NCBI RefSeq assembly: GCF_900129685.1
Contig: NZ_FQWM01000001.1
Coordinates: 1-64,000 of the forward strand
Reading direction: 5' to 3'
Length of the DNA stretch: 64,000 nucleotides
Origin: Cognatishimia maritima
GTDB taxonomy: Bacteria; Pseudomonadota; Alphaproteobacteria; Rhodobacterales; Rhodobacteraceae
Below, one piece after another: positions 47,177 through 56,499 of this stretch (positions are counted from its first letter, which is position 1; every line of letters starts with the position of its first letter). The position numbers were made by a program, and so were the translations under genes. The notes below the pieces were generated by a model, which worked only from the letters and a program-made list of their open reading frames with translations, searched no databases and was not told where the DNA came from.

Positions 47177-47593
47177 ATGGAACTGACGATATCCGAGGTA
47201 GAAACCTATCTGGCGGAGGTGTTTCCCCAGATGCGCGGGGAGTTTCAGATTGATGCCTTGAATGAAGAGCAAACACTGATGCGCCTGACACCGGAAGAGC
47301 GGCACCTCAGACCCGGAGGGACAATCTCGGGGCCAACGATGTTTGCGCTGGCAGATGTTGCTGCCTACGTGGCGATCTTGGCCAAGATCGGGCGTGTCGC
47401 GCTGGCAGTGACGACGCATTGCTCCATTGATTTTATGCGCAAGCCACAGCCCGGCGTGGATCTGATTGCAGAAGGCACGATCCTAAAACTGGGGCGCAGT
47501 CTGGCGGTTGTCGATGTGAAGCTGCGTTCAGAAGGGCAGGCGGATGTGGTTGCCGCCGCAAGTCTGACCTATTCCATTCCGCCCAAGCGGTAG
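47177..47593 (+). CDS. PaaI-type acyl-CoA thioesterase
   Basis: 138 residues from the ATG at 47177 (GGAGG upstream). Hot-dog fold with the HLRPGGTISGPTMFALADVA stretch, AVTTHCSIDFMRKPQPG and GRSLAVVDVKL, typical of PaaI/YdiI thioesterases acting on acyl- or aryl-CoA. It shares a 93-bp divergent promoter region with the ECHDC3-like gene; the two may act on related CoA esters. Confidence 0.85.
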   Translation: MELTISEVETYLAEVFPQMRGEFQIDALNEEQTLMRLTPEERHLRPGGTISGPTMFALADVAAYVAILAKIGRVALAVTTHCSIDFMRKPQPGVDLIAEGTILKLGRSLAVVDVKLRSEGQADVVAAASLTYSIPPKR

Positions 47594-47596
47594 CAG

Positions 47597-47624
47597 AAAA
47601 AAAAGGCCGGGGACAAGCCCCGGC
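47597..47624 (-). terminator. Intrinsic terminator between convergent genes
   Basis: On the minus strand GCCGGGG-CTTGT-CCCCGGC (47606-47624) is followed by a run of eight T (47604-47597). It fits a minus-strand transcript ending here; the plus-strand thioesterase gene stops a few bases to the left. Confidence 0.85.
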
Positions 47625-47629
47625 ATAAG

Positions 47630-47767
47630 TCAGATCTGGCGTCCGACGGGGTTTGCGTCCGCCAGAAGGGTGTGGTTGCCCAGTGCAACCGCGAAATCGG
47701 GAGTGACACCGAGATCGCCAAACGCCATTGCATCCGTAGGACAAAGCACGGAAATGCGCCGGCGCAT
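47630..47767 (-). CDS. Possible small hypothetical protein upstream of a terminator
   Basis: A 45-codon frame (Met at 47767) ends 6 nt before the terminator. The frame itself is open to a TTG at 47977, but no ATG lies between. The sequence (AMAFGDLGVTPDFAVALGNH, LLADANPVGRQI) has coding-like codon choice but no recognised family. Support comes mainly from the terminator, which needs a minus-strand transcript. It could instead be the end of a small RNA. Confidence 0.35.
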   Translation of the reverse strand: MRRRISVLCPTDAMAFGDLGVTPDFAVALGNHTLLADANPVGRQI

Positions 47768-47967
47768 ATCCACGGTTTGATGGCCTGCGCAGTTCAAAAT
47801 GCCCTGTGCGATCCGGAAGAGGTGGTGGATCGCTGGCGGGCGGAACTGTGGGTCGCAAAACGCACGTTTGCCGCGGAAACCCTCTGAATTGTATTGATAC
47901 AAAGCTTCAGGTGTATTACGGATGTTGGGTACAATGCGGAAATTGTTCGGTCTAGGAAAACATTGTA

Positions 47968-49341
47968 ATGGGTACAAATTGGCAGCCGTTGTTAGCGGAA
48001 ACCGGACGCGCGAAATACCGCGCTTTGGCCGACAGCATCACCAAAGGCATCGCTGAGGGCACGCTTGACCCGGGCCAAAAGCTACCACCTGTGCGTGAAC
48101 TCGCCTATCGGTTGGACATCACGCCGGGCACCGTTGCGCGGGCCTATTCGATCCTTGTGGAGGAGGGCGCGCTGGTCGCGGGAGTCGGGCGTGGCACCTA
48201 TGTGGCAGACAGCCAGCCAAAGCTGCAGGATGAAGACGCCGGCGCGATGATCGACTTTTTCAGCCCGCGTATACCCAACCTTGGACAAGAGGATTTGCTG
48301 CGCGATGCACTGCGCAAAGTAAGTTCAGAATTATCCTCTAATGCCTTGATGCAATATCCAAAAAGGGAAACGAACCTGCCTGCTCGCAATGCGTTTATGG
48401 CCTGGATGCAGGACGCGCCGATAGGGCACTACGGGTTGGATGACATCGTGATCACCCATGGCGGGCAGAACGCGATTTTGCACGTCATGCAAGCGGTGCT
48501 GCGCGGGCACGATCCGGTGGTTCTGGTAGACGAAGTCACTTTTTCAGGCTTTCGTAAGGCCGCCGAACTTTGCCGCGCCAAGGTTGTCGGCGTGCCCTGG
48601 GACGGCGAAGGACCCGACCCGCGCGCGCTGGAAGAATTGGTACAATCCACGGGGGCAACGCTCTATTGTACCTCTGCCGAAGTGAATAATCCGACCACAC
48701 GCGCAACAACGGCCCGGCGCAGACGCGAGATCGCCTCAGTGGCGCTGCGACACGGGCTGCATGTGCTGGACGATGATTGTTATCATACTGGCTCCCATAG
48801 CGCCGAAAGCTATCGTGCGCTGTTGCCGGATCTGGGGTGGTACATCAGTTCGCCATCAAAGCTGGTTTCGCCCAGTCTTCGGATCGGCTTTACAGTACCG
48901 CCACGTGGCTGGGTCGGAGAAATGTTGCGCAGCGTGCAGTTCAGCCACTTCGGCGTCTCAAGCGTGCTGACAGAAACATTCGCCCATCTGATGACCAGCC
49001 CGAAGCTGCCCGCAATCATCGACAAGGTGCAGGCCAAGATCAACGCGGATTTGCGCTATGTCGTGAATCAGTTGGGCGGCTATCCGATCCGCTGGCGCAG
49101 CAATGTGCCGCTCGTTTGGGTCGAATTGCCGGTGGGATGGCGCGCACCCGCCTTTGCCCAAGCGGCAGAGGCGCGCGGGGTTGAAATGAAATCGGCGGAT
49201 GAATTCACCCTGCGCGAAGGGCGCGCAGTACATGCGGTGCGCATCGCGCTCAATGGGCAAATGGCGCAGGCGCGGTTTGAAGAGGGTATTCGTATTATTC
49301 GTATGCTGCTTGATAATCCGCCGCGCAGTTTCACGACATAG
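47968..49341 (+). CDS. MocR-type PLP-dependent transcriptional regulator (GntR-aminotransferase fusion)
   Basis: 457 residues. The N-terminal GntR winged helix (residues about 10-75) contains LPPVRELAYRLDITPGTVAR and VEEGALVAGVGRGTYV. A fold-type-I aminotransferase domain follows, with ITHGGQNAILHVMQAVLRGH, the Asp region HVLDDDCYHTG, and the PLP-binding Lys in SSPSKLVSPSLRIGF. MocR regulators sense amino compounds or PLP itself. No pdx or obvious target gene is adjacent except the small minus-strand frame and the downstream transporter. Confidence 0.92.
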   Translation: MGTNWQPLLAETGRAKYRALADSITKGIAEGTLDPGQKLPPVRELAYRLDITPGTVARAYSILVEEGALVAGVGRGTYVADSQPKLQDEDAGAMIDFFSPRIPNLGQEDLLRDALRKVSSELSSNALMQYPKRETNLPARNAFMAWMQDAPIGHYGLDDIVITHGGQNAILHVMQAVLRGHDPVVLVDEVTFSGFRKAAELCRAKVVGVPWDGEGPDPRALEELVQSTGATLYCTSAEVNNPTTRATTARRRREIASVALRHGLHVLDDDCYHTGSHSAESYRALLPDLGWYISSPSKLVSPSLRIGFTVPPRGWVGEMLRSVQFSHFGVSSVLTETFAHLMTSPKLPAIIDKVQAKINADLRYVVNQLGGYPIRWRSNVPLVWVELPVGWRAPAFAQAAEARGVEMKSADEFTLREGRAVHAVRIALNGQMAQARFEEGIRIIRMLLDNPPRSFTT

Positions 49342-49443
49342 GGTCTTGGCTGCAAAACAGGTGCGCATCGGTCGCATGGATAATACATTCAAATATCAAT
49401 ATGTGAAACCGACAGCTCACAGAAAACCGCCCCGGAGAACGCA

Positions 49444-50457
49444 ATGACCAAAGCTGCCTCGACCGACAATCGCGACGCCAACACAGCGGATGCTCCGACA
49501 GAGCTGTCGATCGGGCTGCAGCATTTTCCTGTTGCGTTCTTTGCCGTTTCGATGGGCCTATGGGGATGGGCGCTTGCCATGTGGGCGGGGGCAGCACATA
49601 TCGAAACCTTGATGCCGGTGGCGGTTGGTCTGCGGGCCATTGCCACCATCGCTTTCATCGCAATCCTAGGCACATATGGGTTAAAGGCGCTCCGTAACTT
49701 CGCAGCCTGCCGAGCTGAATGGGCGGTGCCGCCGCGTCTCGCCTTTTTTCCAGCGATTTCTATTTCGGTTCTGCTTGTGTCCATGGGCTTTCTGCCAAGC
49801 CACCCTGATATCGCGGCCATTCTCTGGCCGGTGGGCGCTGCATTGCAGGGGGTGCTGACGCTCGCCGTGATCTCCAGCTGGATCAGCCACCGAGCGTTTG
49901 AAACGGGTCAACTAAGTCCAGCATGGTTTATCCCGGCCGTTGGGAACGTGATTGTGCCAATTGCCGGGGCACCGCTTGGCTATATTGACCTGTCTTGGTT
50001 GTTTCTTTCGGGCGGGTTGATCTTTTGGATCGTGCTGCTGACGCTGGTCATGAACCGGCTGATGTTTCACAACCCCATGCCTGGCAAGCTGCTTCCGACG
50101 CTTGTCATCTTGATTGCGCCGCCCGCCTTGGCGTTTCAGGCCTATGTCGCGCTGGTCGGCACGCTCGACCCATTTGCGCGCATTCTTGTCAGCGCAGCCT
50201 ATGTGTTTGCGCTGTTGGTCCTGATCCAATTGCCGCGATTTCGGCATTTGCCCTTCGCGCTGAGTTGGTGGGCATTAAGTTTCCCATTGGCAGCATTGGC
50301 GACCGCATCCTTCAAGATGGCGGAGGTGGCGGGCAAGCCGATCTACAACAGTATTGGCTTTCTTGTACTTGCTGTGCTTTCGGTCGCAGTCGTAGCACTT
50401 TGTGTGAAAACGTTGCGCGGCCTCCTAAATGGGGTCTTTTGGCGGCCAGAGGTGTGA
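49444..50457 (+). CDS. SLAC1/TehA-type (TDT) membrane transporter
   Basis: 337 residues with about ten hydrophobic segments. The family start is visible in LQHFPVAFFAVSMGLWGWAL, followed by RAIATIAFIAILGTYGLKAL and PAWFIPAVGNVIVPIAGAP. The TDT family includes TehA, Mae1 and plant SLAC1 anion channels; a substrate (anion or dicarboxylate) cannot be chosen. It follows the MocR regulator by 102 nt in the same direction and may be its target. Confidence 0.88.
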   Translation: MTKAASTDNRDANTADAPTELSIGLQHFPVAFFAVSMGLWGWALAMWAGAAHIETLMPVAVGLRAIATIAFIAILGTYGLKALRNFAACRAEWAVPPRLAFFPAISISVLLVSMGFLPSHPDIAAILWPVGAALQGVLTLAVISSWISHRAFETGQLSPAWFIPAVGNVIVPIAGAPLGYIDLSWLFLSGGLIFWIVLLTLVMNRLMFHNPMPGKLLPTLVILIAPPALAFQAYVALVGTLDPFARILVSAAYVFALLVLIQLPRFRHLPFALSWWALSFPLAALATASFKMAEVAGKPIYNSIGFLVLAVLSVAVVALCVKTLRGLLNGVFWRPEV

Positions 50458-50529
50458 GTTTTATTGGGGTAAAATAATACCTATTTTTTATCGTGTTGTT
50501 TTCAAACAGTTATTTTGACTTAGACGCGC

Positions 50530-50557
50530 TTGACTGTGTTATCCACACCTTTATAAC
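50530..50557 (+). promoter_or_regulatory. Sigma-70-type promoter of rplM-rpsI with embedded DnaA box
   Basis: TTGACT (50530-50535) and TATAAC (50552-50557) are separated by 16 nt and lie about 77 nt upstream of rplM. The spacer contains a perfect DnaA box TTATCCACA at 50539-50547. Confidence 0.7.
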
Positions 50558-50633
50558 CCGCCCATCGCATTCAGGCAGGTCGATTCACTTTGGTGAGGGG
50601 GCCTGTCCGTCAACCAAACTTAGGTAGACCATT

Positions 50634-51095
50634 ATGAAAACCTTCTCTGCTACTCCGGCAGACATCGAGAAGAAATGGATCATCATCGACGCCGAGGGCG
50701 TCGTGCTGGGCCGTCTTGCTTCGATCGTTGCCATGCGCCTGCGCGGCAAGCACAAGCCGTCTTTCACGCCACACATGGATTGCGGCGACAACGTTATTGT
50801 CATCAACGCTGATAAAATTCAGCTGACCGGCAAGAAACGCACTGATAAAAACGTATACTGGCACACAGGCCACCCAGGCGGCATCAAGTCCCGCACTGTG
50901 GGTCAGATCCTGGAAGGCCAGTTTCCAGAGCGTGTGGTAACCCAAGCGGTTAAGCGCATGCTGCCAGGCAACCGCCTGTCCCGCCAAATCATGACCAACC
51001 TGCGCGTTTACGCTGGTGCAGAGCACCCACATGAAGCGCAAGCGCCAGAAGTTCTGGACGTTGCGTCCAAGAACTCTAAGAACACGCGGAGCTAA
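50634..51095 (+). CDS. rplM: 50S ribosomal protein L13
   Basis: 153 residues. Typical L13 sequence: [53 protein letters not shown] and [15 protein letters not shown]. It is followed after 2 nt by rpsI. The C-terminus is slightly extended ([12 protein letters not shown]). Confidence 0.98.
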   Translation: MKTFSATPADIEKKWIIIDAEGVVLGRLASIVAMRLRGKHKPSFTPHMDCGDNVIVINADKIQLTGKKRTDKNVYWHTGHPGGIKSRTVGQILEGQFPERVVTQAVKRMLPGNRLSRQIMTNLRVYAGAEHPHEAQAPEVLDVASKNSKNTRS

Positions 51096-51097
51096 TC

Positions 51098-51586
51098 ATG
51101 ACTGATCAAATCAACTCCCTTGAAGAGCTGTCCGCAGTTGCAGGCGAAACCGCTGTTGTTGCAGACGTTGCCGCACCTCGTGAACCCGTTCGTGACGAAC
51201 TGGGCCGTTCCTACGCAACTGGCAAGCGTAAAGACGCTGTTGCCCGCGTTTGGATCAAACCAGGGTCCGGCAAAGTCGAAGTTAACGGCAAGCCCATGAA
51301 CGAATATTTCGCACGTCCGGTTCTGCAAATGATCCTGGCGCAGCCGTTCTCTGTTGCAGGCGTTGAAGGTGAATTCGACGTTTACGCAACCGTGAAAGGT
51401 GGCGGTCTGTCCGGTCAAGCGGGCGCGGTCAAGCACGGTATCTCTAAAGCGCTGCAGCTTTATGAACCATCCCTGCGTGGCGCGTTGAAAGCCGCTGGCT
51501 TCCTGACCCGCGACAGCCGTGTTGTTGAACGTAAGAAGTTCGGTAAGCGCAAAGCGCGTCGTTCCTTCCAGTTCTCCAAGCGCTAA
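51098..51586 (+). CDS. rpsI: 30S ribosomal protein S9
   Basis: 162 residues with an N-terminal extension of about 35 residues, common in alphaproteobacteria, before the S9 core [20 protein letters not shown]. The end [18 protein letters not shown] is the conserved basic tail that reaches the ribosomal P site. Forms the standard operon with rplM. Confidence 0.98.
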   Translation: MTDQINSLEELSAVAGETAVVADVAAPREPVRDELGRSYATGKRKDAVARVWIKPGSGKVEVNGKPMNEYFARPVLQMILAQPFSVAGVEGEFDVYATVKGGGLSGQAGAVKHGISKALQLYEPSLRGALKAAGFLTRDSRVVERKKFGKRKARRSFQFSKR

Positions 51587-51610
51587 TCGCTGGCTGGCAT
51601 ATGTTTACGT

Positions 51611-51637
51611 AAAGGGCTGCCTTCGGGTGGCCCTTTT
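51611..51637 (+). terminator. Intrinsic terminator of rplM-rpsI
   Basis: An 11-bp stem (AAAGGGC-TGCC / GGTG-GCCCTTT, two G-T pairs) with a TTCG tetraloop is followed by TTTTCGTTT. It lies 24 nt past the rpsI stop. Confidence 0.88.
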
Positions 51638-51716
51638 CGTTTATGTGATGCGGTACATGTTTTTAGGGACAAACCTCAGATCTTATTAGAAAAAAGGGTA
51701 GATTATTAATGTTGCT

Positions 51717-52103
51717 TTAGTTCGAGGTGCACTTGTTTCGATGAACCCAGCGATATCGCTTTATATTGTTCTGAAGTAAGCGTTCTTCAACACAGATACT
51801 ATTTACTGCATCTGACGCAATCACTAGAGACGTCGTGGATGCAAAGCCGAATTCTCCATCCGGCAGTTCTATTCGGGCCGTGACCGAGAACCCGCTTTCA
51901 TCACTCATATCCTGAATCGAAAGTACATCGGCATAAGTATATCCCAAGACTTCGTAGGGCCGTGGATGAAATGCAAAGTAGAAAATCAAGCAAGCTGCAA
52001 TGAGCCCAAATACCGAGTTGAGTGCCTTCGGATGTTCGATAAAGTATATTTTTAGATTAATGTATTGTTTTTCTGAAAGAATTTTTCTGAGAATAAATTT
52101 CAT
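51717..52103 (-). CDS. Hypothetical AT-rich membrane-anchored protein
   Basis: 128 residues. A basic N-terminus (FILRKILSEKQYINLKIYF) precedes one helix (SVFGLIAACLIFYFAFHP) and an extracytoplasmic domain with VTARIELPDGEFGF and two Cys (SICVEER, RNKCTSN) that could form a disulfide. Base composition and codon use are visibly more AT-rich than the neighbours, suggesting recent acquisition. The start overlaps the tetR stop (ATGA), so it is translated with it. No family recognised. Confidence 0.65.
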   Translation of the reverse strand: MKFILRKILSEKQYINLKIYFIEHPKALNSVFGLIAACLIFYFAFHPRPYEVLGYTYADVLSIQDMSDESGFSVTARIELPDGEFGFASTTSLVIASDAVNSICVEERLLQNNIKRYRWVHRNKCTSN

Positions 52104-52717
52104 GAATCCGGCTTAATCAATCCCAAACCGCGCAAATATACCCCAATCCCGGTTTCCAGCAAATCTTCTGGCGGAAACGGGCTTTGGCTACCAGGGGAAT
52201 TTCTTGCAAAAAGTTCGACGACTCCGTGACTCATTGCCCAGATATGTGCCGAAAACATGCTGGCTGGGGGGCGTTTTTCGGGGGGGATGTGTTCTGATAA
52301 GTCCGCAGCGGCGCGTTCCATGACCTCTCGAGCGCGGGCGGCTTGGGCCGCGAGTTCTGGCGTGCGGTTTACGGAGACGCCGCTTTCAAACATCGCAATG
52401 TAATGGCCCGGGTATTTGCGGGCAAAAGCAAGGTAAGCGCGGCCAGTGGCCTCAAAACTAGCCAAGGCAGAAGGTTGCCCCTTGTCATAGGCGAATTTCA
52501 TCAGGTCAGCGAAGATTTCATAGCCCTGTAGCGCTGCCTCGGCGATCAGGTCTTCGCGGCCTTCGAAGTGGCGATAGACTGCTGCCGGGGTCACACCCGC
52601 TTGTTTGGCGGCCTCAGACAGGGTGAAGCCGGTCGGGCCTTTGGCCTCAATCAAGGTCAACGCGGCCTCGACCAAGGCTTGGCGCAGGTTGCCGTGGTGA
52701 TAGCCGCGCTTAGGCAT
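52100..52717 (-). CDS. TetR family transcriptional regulator
   Basis: 205 residues. The N-terminal helix-turn-helix is [20 protein letters not shown] followed by [20 protein letters not shown]; the start [18 protein letters not shown] is typical of this TetR subgroup. The C-terminal ligand domain has no readable specificity. It overlaps the end of ppk2 by 8 nt and the next gene by 4 nt. Confidence 0.9.
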   Translation of the reverse strand: MPKRGYHHGNLRQALVEAALTLIEAKGPTGFTLSEAAKQAGVTPAAVYRHFEGREDLIAEAALQGYEIFADLMKFAYDKGQPSALASFEATGRAYLAFARKYPGHYIAMFESGVSVNRTPELAAQAARAREVMERAAADLSEHIPPEKRPPASMFSAHIWAMSHGVVELFARNSPGSQSPFPPEDLLETGIGVYLRGLGLIKPDS

Positions 52718-53579
52718 GCCAAATGTCCTTGCCGCCGCAGATCAATTCATCACATGCCCCAATCGCGCGCGCATCTTTGCGGGCGTAGTCGATGCGCGTC
52801 AACACATGGCGGATCGCACTTAGACGTGCGCGGCGCTTGTCATCGCTGCGTACCACCGCCCAAGGCGCTTCTGGAATATCGGTGCGTTCAAGCGTTTCGC
52901 GGATGGCAGCGCTATAGGCGTCCCATTTCTTAAGGCCCTCTACATCAATCCAGCTGAGCTTCCACTGTTTCAGCGGGTCACGCTCGCGCTTTAAAAAGCG
53001 GCGTAGCTGTTCGGCGCGGCCAACGTTGAGCCAAAACTTGAAGAGGATCACGCCGTCTTCGACCAGCATACGCTCAAAGTCCGGGACCTGCGCAAAGAAG
53101 TGTTCGCGCTGCGCATCAGTGCAGAAACCAAAAACCTTCTCGACCACGCCGCGATTGTACCAACTGCGGTCAAAGAACACGATTTCGCCCGCTGCTGGCA
53201 TGTGCTGCACATAGCGTTGGAAATACCATTGGCTTTGTTCTGTATCCGATGGTTTGGAAAGCGCCACAACGCGGGCCCCGCGCGGGTTCAGGTTTTCCCG
53301 AAAGCGTTTGATGGTGCCGCCTTTGCCCGCTGCGTCGCGACCTTCAAATAAAATGGCAATACGCGCGCCGCTTTCTTTGGCCCAGGCTTGCAGTTTGACC
53401 ATTTCGATTTGCAGCGCCGCCATGTCGCGTTCATAGGCTTTGCGGTTCAGACGTTCGGAATAGGGGTAAGAGGCGTCAATGATGTCCCCCTTATCGGCAA
53501 GCTGGATGGCATTGCGAATGGGGTCCGGTGCTTCGGATTCGTAAAAACTGCTGATCGCGCCGTCAAAGGGTAGCTCCAT
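52710..53579 (-). CDS. ppk2: Polyphosphate kinase 2
   Basis: Transfers phosphate between polyphosphate and nucleotides. 289 residues, a single PPK2 domain. Walker A is [16 protein letters not shown]; the Asp-Arg motif is [19 protein letters not shown]; the lid region is [15 protein letters not shown]. One-domain members usually make GTP or ATP from polyP (class I) or act on monophosphates (class III); I cannot choose. It overlaps tetR by 8 nt. Confidence 0.93.
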   Translation of the reverse strand: MELPFDGAISSFYESEAPDPIRNAIQLADKGDIIDASYPYSERLNRKAYERDMAALQIEMVKLQAWAKESGARIAILFEGRDAAGKGGTIKRFRENLNPRGARVVALSKPSDTEQSQWYFQRYVQHMPAAGEIVFFDRSWYNRGVVEKVFGFCTDAQREHFFAQVPDFERMLVEDGVILFKFWLNVGRAEQLRRFLKRERDPLKQWKLSWIDVEGLKKWDAYSAAIRETLERTDIPEAPWAVVRSDDKRRARLSAIRHVLTRIDYARKDARAIGACDELICGGKDIWHA

Positions 53580-53620
53580 CGGGCCTCTCCATTTTTTCTT
53601 AATATGGCAATGGGATGGCG

Positions 53621-54574
53621 TCAGTGCAATGCAGCGCGGCGCGCCGCGCGATCAACCGCTGCAATGATGTCATCCTCGGCAACATGATGGGGCATGTGGC
53701 CAATGCCGCGCAGCACGGTCAGATTGGCGATGTCCAACTGTTCATTCAGAGGGCGCGAATGGATCTCCAAACCAACAGTTGTATCGGCATCACCATGCAC
53801 CAGTTCGGTGGGCACTGTGATGGCATCATAGCTTTTTGAGAGCGCTTGGATCTCACCCAGCAGGTCCGCGCGTTGCTGCGCATTGGCAAGCAGGCTTTGG
53901 CGGCGCAGGGTCAGGCCGGGGCCAAAGTGTTCGGCGTAGCCTTCGGGTGCGGATTGGGGGGCAAAGACGCTTTCAACCTCATGTGTCACACGCTCGTTAC
54001 TGACCCAGGCGGTCAGAACCGGCGCAACTAAGGGGCCGAGCACAGGGTGGGACATGATCTTGTAAAAAGTCGAGAGGTCAGAGGTCCAAGGGATCGACGG
54101 TGTCGAAAGCGCCACTAAGGCAGAAAGCGTTTCGGGGTGGTTGACCGCCCAAGCCAGAGCGACAGAGCCGCCATAGCTTTGGCCCAGCACAATCGGTTTC
54201 TCCGCGCCAAGCTGCGCTGCCGCATTCTGGAGCAGCGCGGCTTGACGGTCGATTGTGGGGGTGTCGATCACATCCGTATAGCCCAATCCGGGACGGTCAA
54301 AGGCAATAACACGATAGCTTTGCGCCAGCCCGTCCATCAGAGAGAAGGTGAAATCTCGGGTGCTGCCAGAGGCCCCGTGGATCAGGACCAGATCAGGCCC
54401 TGCGCCACGCACAACCGCGTGAACCGCGATGCCGTCGACCGTAAGCATCTGGCCTTCTGGCGGATAGGCCGCTTCGGCACGCGCCTCATTGCTGCGCGCC
54501 TTCCAAAGGGTGAGCACAGCAAAGGCCACGGCCACAATCAGAAGCAAAATGAACAGTTTAGCTGCCAATTTCAT
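53621..54574 (-). CDS. Alpha/beta hydrolase, membrane-anchored
   Basis: 317 residues. An N-terminal hydrophobic segment ([18 protein letters not shown]) is probably an uncleaved anchor or signal. The hydrolase fold has [12 protein letters not shown] (oxyanion loop), the nucleophile elbow [11 protein letters not shown] with its Ser, an acid in VHGDADTTV, and the final His in [10 protein letters not shown]. Resembles esterases or haloperoxidase-like hydrolases; the substrate is unknown. Its start overlaps the end of metA by 17 nt. Confidence 0.88.
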   Translation of the reverse strand: MKLAAKLFILLLIVAVAFAVLTLWKARSNEARAEAAYPPEGQMLTVDGIAVHAVVRGAGPDLVLIHGASGSTRDFTFSLMDGLAQSYRVIAFDRPGLGYTDVIDTPTIDRQAALLQNAAAQLGAEKPIVLGQSYGGSVALAWAVNHPETLSALVALSTPSIPWTSDLSTFYKIMSHPVLGPLVAPVLTAWVSNERVTHEVESVFAPQSAPEGYAEHFGPGLTLRRQSLLANAQQRADLLGEIQALSKSYDAITVPTELVHGDADTTVGLEIHSRPLNEQLDIANLTVLRGIGHMPHHVAEDDIIAAVDRAARRAALH

Positions 54575-55481
54575 TCATATCGTAGAATGTGGTTTCGTAA
54601 ACTTCGGTGATCCAGTTCCCATAAAGCAAATGCGCATGGCTGCGCCAACGGTTCTGCGGCGGACGCGAGGGATCGTCGTCGGGGTAGTAGTTGATCGGCA
54701 CGTTGATTGGCGTACCTTCGGCCACGTCGCGATCATATTCCTGCTTTAGCGTGTCGCTGTCATACTCAAAATGATTGAAAATATAGAGCGCACGGTGCTT
54801 GCTGTCTTCGACCAGACAGGGGCCAGTGTCGTCGCTGCCAAGTAAGGTTTTCAGGGCAGGGGTCGCGTCAATCTCTGACTGTTTCATCTCTGTCCAGCGG
54901 CTGACAGGGATCACGCAATCATCTGAGAAACCACGCAAATAATGGCTCGACGGATCGAGGTTCTTGTGCCGAAAACAGCCAAAGGCCTTTGCGTCCAAGA
55001 TGTGTTTTTTCACACCATGGAAATAGTTGATCATCGCCATGCCACCCCAGCACACGCCAAAGGTGGAATGCACATGGGTCTGCGTCCAGTCAAAAACCTC
55101 GCAAAGTTCGTCCCAATAGGTGACATTCTCAAAAGGCAGGTGTTCAATCGGCGCGCCGGTGATGATCAGACCGTCAAACTTTTCACCGCTGGCTTTGACT
55201 TCGGCAAAGGAGCGGTAAAATTCTGCCATATGTTCGGCAGCTGTATTCTTGGTCTGATGCTCGCTCATGCGGATAAGCGTCAGTTCGATCTGCAAGGCGG
55301 TGGCCCCGATCAGACGTGCGAATTGGTTTTCGGTCTGGATCTTCTTGGGCATCAGGTTCAACAGCCCGATGCGCAGGGGGCGAATGTCCTGCCGCGCGGC
55401 CTGATCTTCTGACATGACCATCACACCTTCGCGCGAAAGCACGTCGAAGGCAGGCAGGTCAGAAGGCAGCTTGATGGGCAT
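54558..55481 (-). CDS. metA: Homoserine O-acetyltransferase (MetA type)
   Basis: Activates homoserine for methionine synthesis. 307 residues of the MetA fold: [20 protein letters not shown], Cys144 nucleophile in [11 protein letters not shown], and the Glu in FNHFEYD. At the acyl-donor position the sequence reads ITGAPIEHL, with Glu where E. coli succinyltransferase has Gly; in this family the Glu form uses acetyl-CoA. No SAM riboswitch is visible in the 45 nt upstream. Confidence 0.93.
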   Translation of the reverse strand: MPIKLPSDLPAFDVLSREGVMVMSEDQAARQDIRPLRIGLLNLMPKKIQTENQFARLIGATALQIELTLIRMSEHQTKNTAAEHMAEFYRSFAEVKASGEKFDGLIITGAPIEHLPFENVTYWDELCEVFDWTQTHVHSTFGVCWGGMAMINYFHGVKKHILDAKAFGCFRHKNLDPSSHYLRGFSDDCVIPVSRWTEMKQSEIDATPALKTLLGSDDTGPCLVEDSKHRALYIFNHFEYDSDTLKQEYDRDVAEGTPINVPINYYPDDDPSRPPQNRWRSHAHLLYGNWITEVYETTFYDMNEIGS

Positions 55482-55526
55482 TGGACAAATTTCCTATATC
55501 TTGGAACGCACTATGTAGGGCAGTTG

Positions 55527-56384
55527 TTATGCGTGCTCAAGGGCGTCGGCGATCAGTGCTTCAAAGTCTGACGCAGATGTGACCTTGCCCACGTCTTTGG
55601 CATCCACGGTGAGGCCCCATTTTGCCATGGCTTCGTAGCGTGGCTGGCGATGCGCCAGAGCCTGCGCATAGGTCCATCGGACAAAAGCATCAGGGTCGAC
55701 CTCAAGCGGCCCACAGCCTTCTTTGGCCAGATACTCTGCCCAGCGGTCATTCAGGAAACCTGCCTGATAATACATTGGTTTCGGCGCACGATCGAAGCGG
55801 CGGATCAGCTCTTCGGTATGGGCCTCTGTGCCTTTGATCCAGACCATCAGCGTGTGTTCTGACAGCGTTTTCAGGACCAGATCATCGGGGTTTTCCGGGT
55901 CCACAACCTCGCAGATCGACCCGCTCGTGTCACAGATGAAATTGTCATAGCCATAGAGCGACTGTGCGCGATTGATGAAATGCACCGTGTCGAGCATGGC
56001 GGCCACCTCGGCGTCATGGTGCAAGCATTGGCGGCGCATGTATTCTTCGAACGGAACGCCGCCCTTGTCGGGATTGCCGGGCTTGCCGAGGTAAGTCGAA
56101 AGCGGCGCGAGGTTGTTGAAGGTGATATTGGAGCCGATGTAGATGCTGTCGCTCAGCAAGAGTTCCCGCAGAAAGGGGACTTTCATCGCTTCGGTCTTGG
56201 CATTGTCGGCAATATGCTCGCCCATGTATCGCGTGCCGATGCGATAATCGACGGAATAGTGAAACCAATTCCCAGTGCCGCGCAAGATGTTGGAAAGATG
56301 CGTTTTTCCAAGCCCTGACATGCCAAAAAGCAAGACTTTCTTTTGCTTGGCTTTGCGCCAGTCATCTGCGGATTTGTAGATCAT
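55527..56384 (-). CDS. P-loop ATPase/kinase-like protein of unknown function
   Basis: 285 residues. Walker A is LLFGMSGLGKTHLSNIL at residues about 18-34. The rest (FHYSVDYRIGTRYMGEHIAD, NFICDTSGSICEVVD and TLMVWIKGTEAHTEELIRRF) resembles small-molecule or nucleotide kinases but fits no named family I know. It is read 45 nt before metA and after the porin terminator, so it probably heads the metA transcript. Function unknown. Confidence 0.7.
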   Translation of the reverse strand: MIYKSADDWRKAKQKKVLLFGMSGLGKTHLSNILRGTGNWFHYSVDYRIGTRYMGEHIADNAKTEAMKVPFLRELLLSDSIYIGSNITFNNLAPLSTYLGKPGNPDKGGVPFEEYMRRQCLHHDAEVAAMLDTVHFINRAQSLYGYDNFICDTSGSICEVVDPENPDDLVLKTLSEHTLMVWIKGTEAHTEELIRRFDRAPKPMYYQAGFLNDRWAEYLAKEGCGPLEVDPDAFVRWTYAQALAHRQPRYEAMAKWGLTVDAKDVGKVTSASDFEALIADALEHA

Positions 56385-56453
56385 CGCTGCGCCTCAACTG
56401 TGGTTGATTGTTGGTAGCGGGCTAGACTGCTGTGGTCAACAATCCGCAAATGC

Positions 56454-56480
56454 AAAGCCCCGCCATTCGGGCGGGGCTTT
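56454..56480 (-). terminator. Terminator hairpin after the FadL-like porin gene
   Basis: A perfect 11-bp stem AAAGCCCCGCC / GGCGGGGCTTT with a 5-nt loop lies 19 nt past the porin stop. The T-run on the minus strand is weak (TTTGCATTT). Confidence 0.75.
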
Positions 56481-56499
56481 GTGTCGTTTGGGTTAGGGA

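Noticed and set aside
55482-55526. SAM-type riboswitch upstream of metA, common in alphaproteobacteria
   Set aside because: Only 45 nt separate metA from the preceding gene, and neither the SAM-II nor the SAM/SAH core is seen.
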